64,000 bases of DNA from Eretmocerus hayati. Taxonomy: Eukaryota; Arthropoda; Insecta; Hymenoptera; Aphelinidae. Position 1 is the stretch's first letter; every line of letters starts with the position of its first letter. Both the position numbers and the translations under genes were made by a program. This document shows positions 1 through 11,910 of the stretch, in pieces. The notes beneath the pieces were generated by a model. It worked only from the letters and a program-made list of their open reading frames with translations. It ran no database searches and was not told the origin of the DNA. The stretch spans positions 83,194,748 to 83,258,747 of the forward strand of contig CM056742.1 in NCBI GenBank assembly GCA_029851415.1. Direction: 5' to 3'.

Positions 1-2660
1 GGGCATCGGAGCACAAGCCATCTTGGACGTTGTCGTTGCGCGCGTGTATCGAGGGCTGTTGGACGGCCATTTTGGACAAGAGAATTTTGGAGCAATCTAT
101 CTTGAGACAATTATCGGAGTAGGGACCGGACAAGCTGTGCTCTACGGAGCACAGGTAGATTTCGTGAGTGATTTGGACAATTTATGGCCTATGTGAAGTG
201 TATTATTTTCAGGAAAATTCAGAGACAATTTTTGATGATCGATGAGTGATTTTTGTTGAATAGTAGAAGTACGCGGACCATTGTCGGACTTGATATATGT
301 GTAAATTCATGTTTTGCCGCGCAGAAGAAATGTAAAGAATAGAAGCCAATTATTTTTATAATAAATATTCGATCTATTATTTCGAGCGCGTGCCCTCCCC
401 CTTTTTGATTTTCAGGTGTCGGCACGGTAAGTGATGCTGTGCTGCGGACGTGACTGCGGAGTAATTGAATTTTTGGAGTCGTTTCGCCGTTCGCGCGCGT
501 ATTACCTGCTATTATAGGAAAAGAGTCCCGTTGAATATAAATGAGTTGTGATGGTTAAAATACCACGTCACAACCAACGACGCCGATTACAATCACGAGG
601 TCGACCACCCAGCAAAGGTTACCACCACCCTCACCTTCGAGACCACCAATCCCATCACTTCCAGAAAAAAATATTATCTCCTCGAAATCTCTTCCCATCC
701 GAAATTCTTCTTCTCATACAATTTTTCCATTAGATATTGAGTAAAATAACTGATTTTCTATGCTCTTGGATGAGTTTTCACATGCCGGAGCGTCGCTTAG
801 AATAAGTCGTAGATTTCTCCTACTCATAAATTGAGGTATTTGCAATACGTACTATCAAACAGATCCGTCAGTTTCGTGCAAAATCAAATTCTGTGGACTA
901 ATTTCAGCGAGGAGGCGAGTGAATAATCACTGACTATTCACCTTTTGCTGAATTTCAACTATCCTAGCATCTTATAGAAGATTTAGAATCGTATACAATT
1001 GTTTTTTTTTTTCCCAGTTGGATATTAGGATAATCCCTATTTTTTCGTTGTAATCCAGGTTTGGACCTGCTAGTATTTTGTTTGTAATATGAGATACCTA
1101 CATTCATGAATTGAATTCAAATAAATAACTGAGTTCTTGTAGCAGTGCATACACGAGGTTAGACGCGCACTCTACCATCAACGACCAATGCAAAAGAGGC
1201 CAGACTCGGAGAAGCATGTACGTGTCTGGATACTCTAACATACGTTCTTGGCTCAATGCAAAAGAGGACAGACACGGAGAAGCATTAACGTATCTGGATA
1301 TTTTATGATGCGCTTGACTACCAATACATAAGGCAAGACAGGTACGTGGAGTCAAGTCACTCGGGCAGAGTGCTGACCATAGCAAAATTTGGAAATATGC
1401 ACAGTCGGTTATGGATAAAAGCTTGCCTGAGATTTTATGATGTGTATGTTCGACGCAAAGCCAGAGTGGTAGAGATAATTGAGTGGAGATTCCGTGAATA
1501 TCCATGATTAATGAAAATCGGAGAAGAAGGGAAAAAGCGAAAATATCAATCAACAAATACTTCTGTATAGGTTTAGTCTCATTTTAGAGTGATTTCCATC
1601 GAGATTTTCCAATAATCGAAAAAATCGGAGTTTGTTTATATGTTACATATCGTACCAATATGCAACGTCTAGCCGGGGAGGTGTTACGTCTTAATACGTA
1701 ACTTTTCGAGAAATCAATAATCAAAAAGTGTTTATTTAATGTGAGCATATTTTGTAAGTCGGACAGCACACCGAGCCATCAGAACAAGACAATGATATTG
1801 AGTCATAGCGTGTTTCACGTTGTGGCGTGATCCACTTTTTGGAAATTCTGCATCAGCAGAAAAGTTCAATAAATGTCCCGCGTCTGGACACAAGAGTTAG
1901 TTGTTAGCACGAACCAGGCATCGTCGCGACTCCGTGAGCCACAGCTTTCGACAATTATATTTCATTCGCGTGCGATCGCTCCGGCCCGCGCAATTCAATT
2001 GTTGTAATTATAAATCTAAGTATATTTCAGATTCACACATATTTAAAATCTCAACTGTCAAGAATTTAGCAAGGAAAAGATGCAATTTTATTTGATTCAT
2101 ATAATTGACGCATACGTGTATCAAGATAATATAATCATCAACTGATTGAGAAATACTATTTTTGGAAGTCCATAGAAGACTTATCGAACCTATCATTTGT
2201 GGATAATTTGAAGTTTGAAAGTGTCAATAAATACGGTGATCTACTGCCTGGTCACCAGCAGAACAAATGTAAGTTATCCCATTCATTTAATCTACCTTCC
2301 ACAAAGAATCAAGAAGTATCCTTCTCTCAATCGAAAGTAGATTTTATGAGCTTGCCACTAGGCTCATACGCGTCATCCCGACCTAACACACCAGTAAGCA
2401 TGGAAAATTCAAAATATACGGTGGAATCTTGTCCATTCACACTGATTTCTACCCCATCTCTTCCTAACTCATTCACGTCACCTATGATTTCCTGGAAGAC
2501 AGCATGATTACCGTATGTTATTCAGTGTTTCGATTTGAAAATGGTAGATACGAGAATATTACGTAACTTTGATGCAAGATGAGGTGGCAAACACGAAAGT
2601 GAAACATAGACAGTATCAAATTTTTGCTCTCCGGTGTGACTCCCGAGAGGATCCATACCA
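1..2660. other. Unassigned region, no recognisable gene
   Basis: No long conserved reading frame, tRNA or known repeat end is visible. Short frames exist, for example 548-733 on the plus strand (basic, His/Arg-rich). A Ser/Pro-rich stretch at 2199-2507 on the plus strand opens with GTG rather than ATG and contains a GTAAGT donor-like site at about 2270. It could be part of an exon, but nothing upstream supports a gene model. A two-copy ~68-bp tandem duplication lies at 1183-1310. Confidence 0.5.
1183..1310. repeat. Two-copy ~68-bp tandem duplication
   Basis: Two adjacent segments both begin with CAATGCAAAAGAGG and continue through a GGAGAAGCAT core to a TCTGGATA end, at about 1185 and 1253. 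A third, more decayed copy may follow at about 1320. No function is suggested. Confidence 0.5.
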
Positions 2661-2663
2661 TTG

Positions 2664-2931
2664 ATTGATAACAAATTTATTCATGCCTAGGTCTTGATAG
2701 ACCGTAAGGCAATAGTAATTTACAAGAGTGTACAACTTAAAATTAGGAGCAGACAAATTTAACATTAAAAGTAGTATTTCAGTAACACAAATACTTCCTA
2801 GAACTCTAAATAATCCACGGGTATTTTCTATTTCATTCGAAATGTAGAGTAACATATACAATTTAAACACAGATTAAATTCTCAAAAACAAATAATATCA
2901 TTCATACACACTCACACTGAGTCCGAGTACA
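2664..2931 (-). other. 3' UTR and tail of non-LTR element A
   Basis: Downstream of the reverse transcriptase stop on the minus strand lies about 270 bp of AT-rich non-coding sequence. It ends in a short hairpin, then GGCATGAATAAATTTG. A terminal hairpin followed by an A-rich tail is the usual 3' recognition structure of CR1/L2-type elements, so this is read as the natural 3' end. Confidence 0.55.
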
Positions 2932-5826
2932 TTAGAATGAACTTTTACCTTCCAAGTAATTTTGCAATGATGACTTGAACGAATCCAAAGGTAATGTTAT
3001 TCGAATATTTGATGGGATTTTTTCCCACAATAACTTAGCTTGTACTGAGAACGCGGCCTCGTACGCTGATGTTTGCGTGGTGGGAACAATCATTCGGGAC
3101 GATTGGATCCTTTCCGAACGACGGACATCGTCATTCACAGGAAACAACTCATACAAGTACTTCGGTTGAGATGTCGTGAAAATTTTGTAGACTAGTACAC
3201 ACATGAAGTATTCACGGCGTAGATTTAAAGGCAACCAGCCGAGCTTCTCATAAAAAGGTTTCAGGGCTGCATCACGGCGCGGATGAAATATAAAACGAAC
3301 ACACATGTTGCACAGCCGTTGAAGTTTCGTTGTTAAATATCCCGACATATCATGGAATACAATACAGGCATAATCAAAGTGCGGTATAATTAGAGCATTC
3401 ACAAGGAGGCGTTTGACTTCAGGCGATAGAAAATGACCTTTGCATCTGATTTTGTGCATGTTTCCGTGTACCTTAGAGGAAATGGACGATATGTGCGCAT
3501 TCCACGATAGATCTTTAGTAAATATTACTCCCAAATTCTTGACTGAGTCTTGCAATGGGACTGGAACTCCATCCACTATGATTGCAGGCAGCGCTTCCAG
3601 ATTCAATCTCATATGATATTGAACTGATGCATAGAGGATCGCTTTGGTTTTCAAAAGATTCAACTTTAGGCTATGGGATTTCGCCTAGGCAACTATTCGT
3701 GAAATGTCTTCATTAAACTTTTGAATATATAGAGGAAGATCACTTGGCCTACACTGTATGTAGATCTGTATGTCATCTGCAAATAGTACTCCTTGGCAGT
3801 ATTTCAGAACCGAGACAATCTTATCAATGAAAATGAGAAATATTATGGGCCCCGGTTTGGAGCCTTGTGGCACACCTGATGTGTTTGGTAGGAAGTCAGA
3901 CTGTTCATTGTCATTATTTACGACTGCTTGTGAACGTGCGGACAAGTAAGAGTGGAACCATCTAAGTGTTTCTTCCGAGAAGTTCATCTCTTCCATTTTC
4001 CAGAGGAGTAGTTCATGTTTAATACAATCAAAAGCTGTTTTGAAGTCAAATAGCACTTGCAACGTTGCAAGCCCTTTTTCTATCCCCACGCGTATGTCTT
4101 CCGTGACTTTTAATAGCGCTGTTTGAGTACTATGAGAGACACGGAAACCAGCTTGCCATGGTGATAACAAATTATATTTTTCCAAATGGGAAATGAGCTG
4201 TTGTGTAATGAGGTCGTCGAATACTTTTGCAAAATGAGGAAGATTAGCGATGGGCCGTGTTTCAGATAGTGATGTTGGTGATGGTACTTTGCTAAGCGGA
4301 ATCACCAGTGACTTCTTCCAAATCTCAGAGTATTGGCTCGTGGATATTGATAAATTGAACAGGATAAAGAAAAACGGAACCAATGTACTGAGTAAAGATC
4401 TAAAATATGATATGCATAATCCGTCACTACTTTTTCCTTCCGCTTTTGGCAGACACAAACGCATAGATTCATACATTTGTTCCCCATCAACAGGACTCAA
4501 CATGAATGGAGGAGTTTCAGTCACCATTGGTGCAGAAATGATTTCGTTAAGCTTGGGGGTTGAACAGTTCTGGTGACAGCATGAGATTTCCGAGTAGTGT
4601 TTAATGAGGTCGTCTGGCGAGAACTTGTTTAAGGGTGACTGGTGATGACTTTTCGTCAACCCAAGTTTTTGAAGGACTTTCCAATAGGTTGATGCATCAG
4701 AGGCCCCGTTCAAAGTTTGCAAGAAGTAATTATTTCTGGTCTTATCAATTTTTCTTTTGAGTTCAGCGCACTTCGTTTTGTACTGACACTTGAGATCTTC
4801 ATCGTTAGTGCGCTTTGCTTTGGCATACATGCGATCACGTTCTTTGCATTCTTTGCGGAGTTCCTGTGTCATCCACGGAGATTTATGTATTCTTACTGTA
4901 CGATGTTTGAATGGAGCAAACTCATCGAGAAGTTCCAATGCAATGTCACGGAATTTCCCTAAGGATTCATTCACGTCACCAAGGTGTAATACACCACTTT
5001 CATCGATAGCATTTTCAAGTTTCGCAGAGAACAAAACTGGGTCAAAATAATCAAAATTTCTCGAAGTAATCTTACGTTGCTCTTTCACTCTGTATGGCAA
5101 CTTGTAATCAATAATAAGAAAATCATGCCCATGAATATACGGCGCACTTGACTTCGAATAGCTCACGAGTTTATCAGATGAATCTACCAGGATAATATCA
5201 ATCCATGAGTCAGAGTCATCAAGGTGGTGAGTGGCTCCGAATGGAACATTGTAGAGCGAATACTCTTCGATTAATTCGCGCAAGTGAGAGCCATAGTAAC
5301 GAGATGACAGTAAATCCGAGTTCAAATCTCCTGTGATAACTAAATTTCTATATAAATGAGTGATTCTTGAAATTTCAGAAAAGAATTTGGTGAGTACATG
5401 GCCATTTGGACGACGGTAGACGGAACCTATTAAGATCTTTTCAGATTCCTCTGTCTTAACTTCTAGTAAAATGTATTCTGTTTCATCAATATGTTGAATG
5501 TCAGGTGCAAAAATAACTTCAAATGAAAGGCCATTACGTACATAGCAGGCAACACCACCACCTTGCATGTACTCCCGTTTTCCCGTACTGGACTTGAGTC
5601 CCCGATCATTGCGGACCAGTGTAAAATTTGGTACAGTGACAACTGCATCTTGGCAATTCGGAGTGAGCCATGTTTCACAGACACACAGAACATCGATTTC
5701 ATGGTCTTCAATAAACAACGTTACATCACAGAAATTTTTCTTCAACGATGTTACATTCAGATGAGCTATTCGAATTGACGTCCGCAACGATTCATCCTCC
5801 CTAGATAAGTTTACATCTCGAGGTAG
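2932..5826 (-). pseudogene. ORF2 of element A: AP endonuclease + reverse transcriptase, one internal stop
   Basis: The protein would nick target DNA and reverse-transcribe the element RNA at the nick. The N-terminal ~230 residues are an exonuclease-endonuclease-phosphatase domain: the HLNVTSL opening, CETWL with the catalytic Glu, GDLNSDL and the late IHGHDFLIID His-Asp motif. The reverse transcriptase follows with RPIANLP, FDFKTAFD, GVPQG and the catalytic FADD. The C-terminal part after position 3663 contains the usual RRDAALKPFYEKLGWLP-type tail segment. A TAG at 3685-3687 splits the frame at a position where related proteins usually have Trp, so a single point mutation explains it. There is no ATG before the endonuclease: the frame runs back to the TGA at 5827, so the protein either followed ORF1 in one frame or was translated by re-initiation. 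Confidence 0.88.
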
Positions 5827-6903
5827 TCATGCGATTTTATCGAGATCAGATTCGGTGACAATTGCAACGCGCTCATCTCCATCGTTCTTACGAACGTAAA
5901 CTTTACCCTCACGAACCCATACATATTTATAATTATGGGATTTAGCGCGCTCATTTGCTGCTAAGCGTAGATCGTGTACGACTTGTGGTAGCATTTCTTG
6001 GAAATATACCTTCGACTGGCTTTGAGAATTTGGAACTATGGATGAAAGTTTTATGTCACCGATATCAGGTTTCACTCTCATAACGCAGTCACGCACGCTC
6101 GCAGACTTGAACTTGACTACAAATCAAAATGTCTCTTCATGTGGTTGTTCATTGTGTGTGACTTGGGGTCTTGGAGTTTTTGGCTTGAACTCACGAGTTT
6201 CCAGGATATCATTATAAAAGTGCTCGATCTTCAGAATTTTCAGAATGCCTCTAGTGAGAGCATTCAATGGTATGTCACAGTTACGCGGAATTCCATTGAC
6301 TCTCAAATCAGGGCAGGAGACTCCATTCACATACAATTCCTTGAGTTGAGTCAACTCATTACGGAGGATCACATTTTCATTTTCCAACGCATTAATATGT
6401 TCACACTGTTGATTTAATTTTTCATTCACGCCGTCAACTTTCTGATTGAGATTTTGGAATTCTTCTGAAATATGAGTGGAATCGTTATTGATTTTAGTGA
6501 ACATAGCCGTGAGTTGTTGCGAGGTAGAGAAATTCTCCCATCCTTCAGGTAAAGTAGCCATTTTGGAAGTTATTTTGCAGGTTTCGGAATTTATAATCGG
6601 TGGTGATAAAGTTGCTGAATTCTCCTGACCGATATCAGATTCAGCACAATTCAAGTCTCTCAATTCGTTGAAAGCAATGTCACGGGCACTTAAAGATCCA
6701 CATGAAGACACTGAACTAGATTTTAAAGTACTCTTAGATTTACCTCTGCGGAGGGTATCAACAAATGTTCTTACACAGCAGTGATCCGCGGGCTTGTTTT
6801 CAATGTAGCCGAATACACATCCTGGGTGGAAACTACTTTTACAGATCAAACAAGTACTTGATTTGTTGACAATATTACGCCTACACTTCTTGCATTTAAG
6901 CAT
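5827..6903 (-). pseudogene. ORF1 of element A: PHD-like zinc finger, coiled coil, FP-like C-terminus
   Basis: This is the likely RNA-binding/chaperone protein of the retrotransposon. The best start is the ATG at 6903-6901, just before the first Cys pair. A zinc-binding module follows with CxxC, CLIC, HPGC and a CC pair, PHD-like in spacing. A Ser-rich linker leads to a coiled coil (LENENVILRNELTQLKELY). Then comes a segment resembling the N-terminal part of the FP-like domain (VNGIP with Asp/Ile-rich follow-up). TGA at 6124-6126 interrupts it, and the frame resumes with VVKFKSASVRD, KVYFQEMLP and the NYKYVWVREGKVYVRKNDG motif, characteristic of baculovirus-FP-like ORF1 tails. It ends at TGA 5827. 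A GTG, not ATG, opens the second half, so it is one gene with a nonsense mutation rather than two. Confidence 0.75.
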
Positions 6904-6951
6904 TGATAGCAGGTGACTCGATACAGTGACAAATTCACGCTGATTCCACAA

Positions 6952-7689
6952 GGCTATTTACACACCATTAACAAGCATGTATAGATGCCGATAATGTAGT
7001 AGGTAATAGACATGTTAAGACGTTACGGAAATCAATAACAGATGGCACGACAAGGATGATTATAGCTCGCAGCTACTCACTGTGCATTTGCATATATACA
7101 CATACACACACACTCACACATAACGGGATTCGCTATATAGTAGTGACGAAACGTTGTCTACTCGATACATAAAGGCGTCATCGACGCAGCAGCTGAGTGA
7201 TTCACTTACAACCGCAAAAATTCACGGAACACAATATTTACAATTTAAATTTGCACTGCACTCAGTAAACTCACTGTATCAGCTCTCCCCAGGACTACCG
7301 CCCTGCTGCATTCATGTCAGGTGTCGTGCATTTAATGCATACGTATGAGAGGTGTTGTTCATCAGTCTGGCATTTGCAACGTCGTATTGCATGTAAACAT
7401 CAGCATATCAACAGTCATCAGCAGACAGCAGGAGATGGCGCGCGTGCGCACTTCGGGATCGATGAAAATGGCGTGTCCAGAGCGAGAAAGCAATTTTAGT
7501 AGCAATGCACAGATTTGGATAATTCTCCCAGGCTCAAAAAAAGGAGCCAGCAGTATAGGCTCCAAGCACAAGAGCCTGCAGGAGAATCCCAATCTGTAAA
7601 AATCTCCCTCTCGGGTAAAAGTTTTACCGGTTAAATCTATATCTGAAGATGGAGCGATATGAATAGCGTGGTAACACTCACCAGTCCAG
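6952..7689. other. 5' region of element A and spacer to element B
   Basis: No conserved coding frame is visible. The part next to ORF1 is presumably the 5' UTR of element A. A CA/TA-rich run sits at about 7090-7125, and a short CG-rich patch (GGCGCGCGTGCGCAC) at 7437. The junction between element A and older DNA could not be placed. Confidence 0.4.
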
Positions 7690-8004
7690 AGATAGATAGA
7701 TAGATGTCCTTTATTCGTCCGAAGACAAAAAATACAATTGCATACACCTACGTATGCCCGTTAAAATGTAATAACACGTATAAGAATGAATATAATATAT
7801 GTACAACAAGATAATAATGATAATTTCAGTCAATTACTGGTTTGGTCAAGGACAATAATTATCACAATTCGTGACTAGTCAGGGTGCATACTTAGAAGTA
7901 TAAAAAGAGGGGTAAGGGCTCGCACTAATATCACAGCTATAGATCACCAATTGGGTGACTGAGGTCACATGTATAAATACTAAATTTAAGAAGAGCCCTT
8001 CCCA
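7690..8004 (-). other. 3' UTR and (ATCT)n tail of element B
   Basis: About 310 bp of AT-rich sequence follows the reverse transcriptase stop on the minus strand and terminates in four ATCT units. A GACGAATAAAGGAC block directly precedes the tail and includes a polyadenylation-like AATAAA. Confidence 0.6.
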
Positions 8005-10030
8005 TTACAGATTAAAATAATGCCTCTTCTCCACATCAATCCTCTGGGAGGATAGTGTTAACAGGAAGTCTTTTAAGGACTCTTTAAATGATGACATCTT
8101 CCCAAGCTGCCGAAAGCCCGGAGGGAGAAAGTTCCACAAATGAGCACACTGAACCTGGAAAGATCTTCTTCCATATTCAAGTCTCATGTTGGAAACTTTG
8201 AGTACCCGCTCTTCTAGATCACCCCGTGCGGGGCGTTCGGATTGGTACCTGGTAAACATCGCAGCTAGGTAGCCAGGTTCTCCTAAGTGCATGATCTTAT
8301 GCATCAAGAGAGCTGTGAAGTACATTCTCCGCGAATCAGTACGTAACCAACCCAAGCGCTCCCTAAACGGGGCGATGTGCTCATCTCTCCTAAGATCAAA
8401 AATATATCTCACACATGAATTGCTTAGTCTCTGTACCCGTTGCCGCTGTTCGTCCGTGGCGTCGAGGTACACGACCGCGCAATGATCTAGGTGCGGTTGA
8501 ACCAATGACTCGACTAGGCGAATTCGGAGAGGTCTGGTGATACATGCCCTAAAAAACCGCAGACCGTATAGGGCTCTGTTGACTTTCTTAGTTACTTGGT
8601 TAATGTGCGGTTTCCATGTCAATTCACTGTCAAGTGTAACACCGAGACTCACGACCGTATCACTGAACGGGATGAACTTTCCTTCCTGTATCTCAACCCC
8701 TGGCAAGTCCATTCTCTTCAGGTCTTTGATATTTCTCTCCGAGCTGAAGTAGATTGCCTTGGTCTTGCCAGCGTTGAGACACAGGCCGGAACTTCTGGCC
8801 CACTCGGTAACTAGTCGTCCTATTTCGCCCAGCCGAGCAATACCTTCCCTAATCTTATTTTTCTCGATTTGGAGATAAATTTGGAGATCATCCGCATAAA
8901 ATAGATGATGTACCGACTTTCCGTCTAGCAAGCCAGCCAGGTCATTCACATACAAGCTGAAGAGGAGAAGCCCAAGGACGGACCCCTGTGGAACACCCCG
9001 ATTGGTTTCGAGCCAATCAGATTTGCCTACTTTAGAAGTGATTTGTTGGGTGCGACCCTGTAAATATGATTTTATCCACAGGAGCGCCGATCTTGAGAAG
9101 CCAAGATGTCGTAGCTCCCTCAACAGCTTGGATGGTGAGATGGTGTCAAAAGCCTTGCTAAAATCGAATAGTAGGAGCAGAGTGATCTTCTTTCTGTCTA
9201 TACCTACTCTGATGTCATCAGTCAATTTCAACAAAGCTGTCTGGGTGCTATGGTGTTGCCTAAAACCAGTCTGGAAGCGATCAAGTATCTTCTCGGTTCT
9301 TAAATACTCCGTGATTTGGTCATGTGCGATTTTTTCCAGAACCTTGGAGAGAAAGCACAGCAGTGCTATAGGACGGAAGTCCGAGACCGTTGATGGAGCA
9401 GCAGTCTTCTTCAGTGCAATCAGCTGCGCTTGCTTCCAAGCCTCAGGAAAAATGCCATGAGCGAAAGAGGAGTTGAAAATATGTACAATAAGATCACCAA
9501 TGGCCGGAAGAGCTTTTGCGATCACGCTTTGGGGTATTCCATCCGCTCCACGGGCATGTGAGGAGAAATGTTTAATAGCAAGGACTACATCACTAAAATT
9601 TGTGGGCTTAAATTTAAACCCCTCCTCCGGTGCCGAGTCAATATCGTCCATTGCTTCATTAATATTTTTGTGGGGCGAAACGGAAACTCCCGCAAAGTGT
9701 GCGTTCAACTCATCCGGTGTGAAGCCATGAAGTTCCTCCTCTTTGCTCTTAGGCAAGAGGCCGAGATTGCGCATCTCCTTCCAAATGTTCCTCTTCTGAT
9801 CAAGAGCATCTGACAAATGGGTTTGAATGAAGGAGTTATGCTCTTGTTCAATGCGCAAGTCGACCTCTTCGCTAAGCCGAAAGTATTCATTTTGAAGCTC
9901 AGGACACTTGCGCTGGTTACGTTGAATCCGTTCCCAGCGCCTGCGCGTCGCGTCTCGCTTATTCATGAGTATCCTCAGCTCAGGACCAATTCAAGGAGCG
10001 TCATTTTACGCGGATTAATAGTTTTTTCGG
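8005..10030 (-). pseudogene. ORF2 of element B, reverse transcriptase half
   Basis: An open frame of about 650 residues covers the linker, the complete reverse transcriptase and the C-terminal tail. Visible motifs are SDFRPIALLCFLSKVLEK, QTGFRQHHSTQTALLKL, LFDFSKAFDTI, RGVPQGSVLG and the catalytic FYADDLQIYLQ. The tail contains CVRYIFDLRRDEHIAPFRERLGWL, matching the tail segment of element A. All catalytic Asp residues are present, so this half looks functional. The frame joins the upstream endonuclease frame only through a one-base shift near 10000 (the GPELRILM stretch is in the new frame), which breaks the natural ORF2. Confidence 0.88.
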
Positions 10031-11177
10031 GTGCTAATTCATCAATAACGGACTGTAAATTTTCATTCAAGCAGCGAATTGCATCTTCCAAACTCGTTTC
10101 AGCATTTTCGAGAGCTGTCCAGTCACAGCGAAGCAATCGGTCATTTAATATCTCCGGAGTGATGTTTCAAAAATCCCTGTAGGTAAAGGAATTTCTTGGC
10201 GGAGTAGGAGTAAAGACGTTGATGGTGACGTCAATGACCGAGTGCCTGCCGAAACTGGGCAGGAGTCTGTTTTGAAAGTCAGTAATGATGTCATTGTCAT
10301 CTACATAAATGTGATCAATCCATGTATGAGATGTATTGGGGGTGTGTTGGTGAGTCGGGCCATGCTGCACTATCTGCAAGGCAAGTTCTTCTGTCAGTGC
10401 AGTCAGTGTCTTGGTGTTGGGATGAGCAGTGTCTAACAAATCCGCGTTCAGATCACCCATCATAATTTTATGACTGTAGTCGCCACACAGCCGGCGTAAT
10501 GAGCCAAACAGCCCGTCATCCTTCTGCATGGCGATTTTAGGGGGTCTGTAGATTACTACGACCAATATTGGCGGGGAGTTACCCTGTTGTATGCTACAAA
10601 AGAGAAATTCAGGCACGCCAGGTTTTCCTGGCCCAGAAGTATTTGACGAAATCAACTTCTTAACTTTGAAGTCATTGCGCACATACAAGGCAACCCCACC
10701 ACCCTCTCTGTTGCGATCCTGCCGCAACAATGAAAAACCCGGAATCTGAACGAGATTGTCATCCACAAACTCATCGAGCTTCGACTCAGCCACCCCAAAT
10801 AGATGGTAGGAGGGATCGTTAGCAACGAGCAAGCGTAGATGCTCAATCTTATCTGTCAGAGAGTTAAGGTTGATAAATCCCGCTTTCAAGGAACTGCCTA
10901 TCCCTCGTCGCTCTTCAGCAGCCGTATCTAGTCGAGGAGTCTTCGCTGATTCTGCTGCCGAAACTCTACTCTGCTCCGGAACGGTAGTACAGCTCTGGGT
11001 GTTATTAGAGGACGCACAAGCACGTTCTGGAGCACTTCGACAGGCCGTTTGAATGACCTGCAGATCAGCGAGAGATTCGAACGTATGCGCTCGCTCACCA
11101 TTTTTCCGTCTAACCCAGAAACGTCCGCCACTGTGCCAGACGTATTTTAAACCCAAACCGCGTGCAATTGACCTCAA
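10031..11177 (-). pseudogene. Element B: ORF1 C-terminus fused in frame to the AP endonuclease
   Basis: The frame begins inside the FP-like ORF1 tail (SIARGLGLKYVWHSGGRFWVRR), the same motif seen at the ORF1 end of element A. It runs without a stop through a Ser/Ala/Glu-rich linker of about 60 residues into the endonuclease (LKAGFINLNSLTDKI, VAESKLDEF, RNREGGGVALYVRNDF, MGDLNADLLD, TWIDHIYV, GRHSVIDV). ORF1 and ORF2 are therefore fused here. TGA near 10167 interrupts the frame after SFTYRDF. The same frame continues for about 55 codons (NITPEILNDRLLRCDW onward) before the shift into the reverse transcriptase frame, so this is one broken ORF2. Confidence 0.8.
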
Positions 11178-11910
11178 GCGTATGTATTCTTTGTATTTCT
11201 CACGGGGAGCATCTCATTTATAAAGATTTTACGGTCTGGCACATGAGCTTTCGTATCTGGGTCGAGTAAGTCAGGCTGGATATTGTTAGCCGTGAAATAA
11301 TTATTGGTGATTGAACGTTTAGCCCGAATCACTTTCCCGACTAGTCGACTACTGCAGAGTTGGACTATGCACGATGGTAGAGTGCGCGGGGTGGCAGCTG
11401 GGGCTCGAGGAGATGGAACCGAGTCGCAAATACCTGTTGGAGGCTTCTCCCCAGACGCACGCCCAGTTTGCAGGACCCGGACATCAGCAATGTCTACCCT
11501 CTCCAGTGAGGGGAGTACGGACTTGAGCACTGCGTAGGCAATATCAGATACCTGTACCGGCGAGGCCTTAGAATTTTCTTTTAAAATACCATTAATAATT
11601 AATTTACAGCACTCAAGACCGTCACTGCCGTGTCCCCGTCCTTGCTCCTCAGCGTGTGAATGAGGGAACTTGTCCATCCTAGGTGTAATAATAGGAATCG
11701 AAGATTGATGTGTCGATTCGACATTACTATTCTCAACTCTACTACATTCGCTATCTCGCTGACTACTCTCACGACCTATTAATAGCTCAGTCAGAGTGGA
11801 AAACTGGCTTTTCATGGTAGAGTTCTGCTCCAGAAGAAGCTGGCGATCCAAGCGGAGCTCCTCCAGCTGGGAGCTTTGCTTCTCTATGAGAGAGAGAGAG
11901 ACAGAGATAC
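11174..11910 (-). pseudogene. Element B: ORF1 middle part (coiled coil and FP-like domain)
   Basis: From about SLIEKQSSQLEELRLDRQLL the frame shows a coiled coil, an acidic/Ser-rich linker with HSHAEEQGRGHGSDG, and an FP-like segment (CCKLIINGILKEN, IAYAVLKSVL, RLVGKVIRAKRS). It ends with KIFINEMLP just before the stop. The KIFINEMLP motif should be followed directly by the YVWHSGG-type tail, which is present in another frame immediately downstream, so a single-base frameshift near 11200 splits ORF1. No zinc finger is found: its place is taken by an unrelated protein fragment, see the adjacent feature. Confidence 0.65.

Larger units (their letters stand above)
2664..7400 (-). mobile_element. 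Non-LTR retrotransposon A (CR1/L2-like), near full length, decayed
   Basis: The minus strand carries, in order, a PHD-like/FP-like ORF1 (6903-5827), an endonuclease-reverse transcriptase (5826-2932) and a 3' UTR that ends near 2664 with a small hairpin (GGTCTATCAAGACC) and an AATAAA-type tail. All three coding stretches are in the same reading frame, broken only by TGA at 6124, TGA at 5827 and TAG at 3685. The endonuclease is of the apurinic type and there is no RNase H domain, which fits the CR1/L2/Jockey-type groups. The 5' end is not defined; about 7400 is a guess based on where element-like sequence fades. No target-site duplication was resolved. Confidence 0.8.
7690..11910 (-). mobile_element. 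Non-LTR retrotransposon B (CR1/L2-like), 5'-truncated and frameshifted
   Basis: The minus strand carries the ORF1 C-terminal half, endonuclease, reverse transcriptase and a 3' UTR ending in GGACGAATAAAGGACATC followed by a short (ATCT)n tail at about 7690. A microsatellite-type tail rather than poly(A) is typical of CR1/L2-type groups. The reverse transcriptase domain is intact while the rest has at least two frameshifts (near 11200 and near 10000) and a TGA (near 10167). The 5' limit at about 11910 is inferred from a change of protein family inside one open frame. It is related to element A but clearly a different family. Confidence 0.8.

Noticed and set aside
9002..10182. Several plus-strand open frames opposite element B
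   Set aside because: They lie antisense to a clearly conserved reverse transcriptase or its linker and have no domain of their own.
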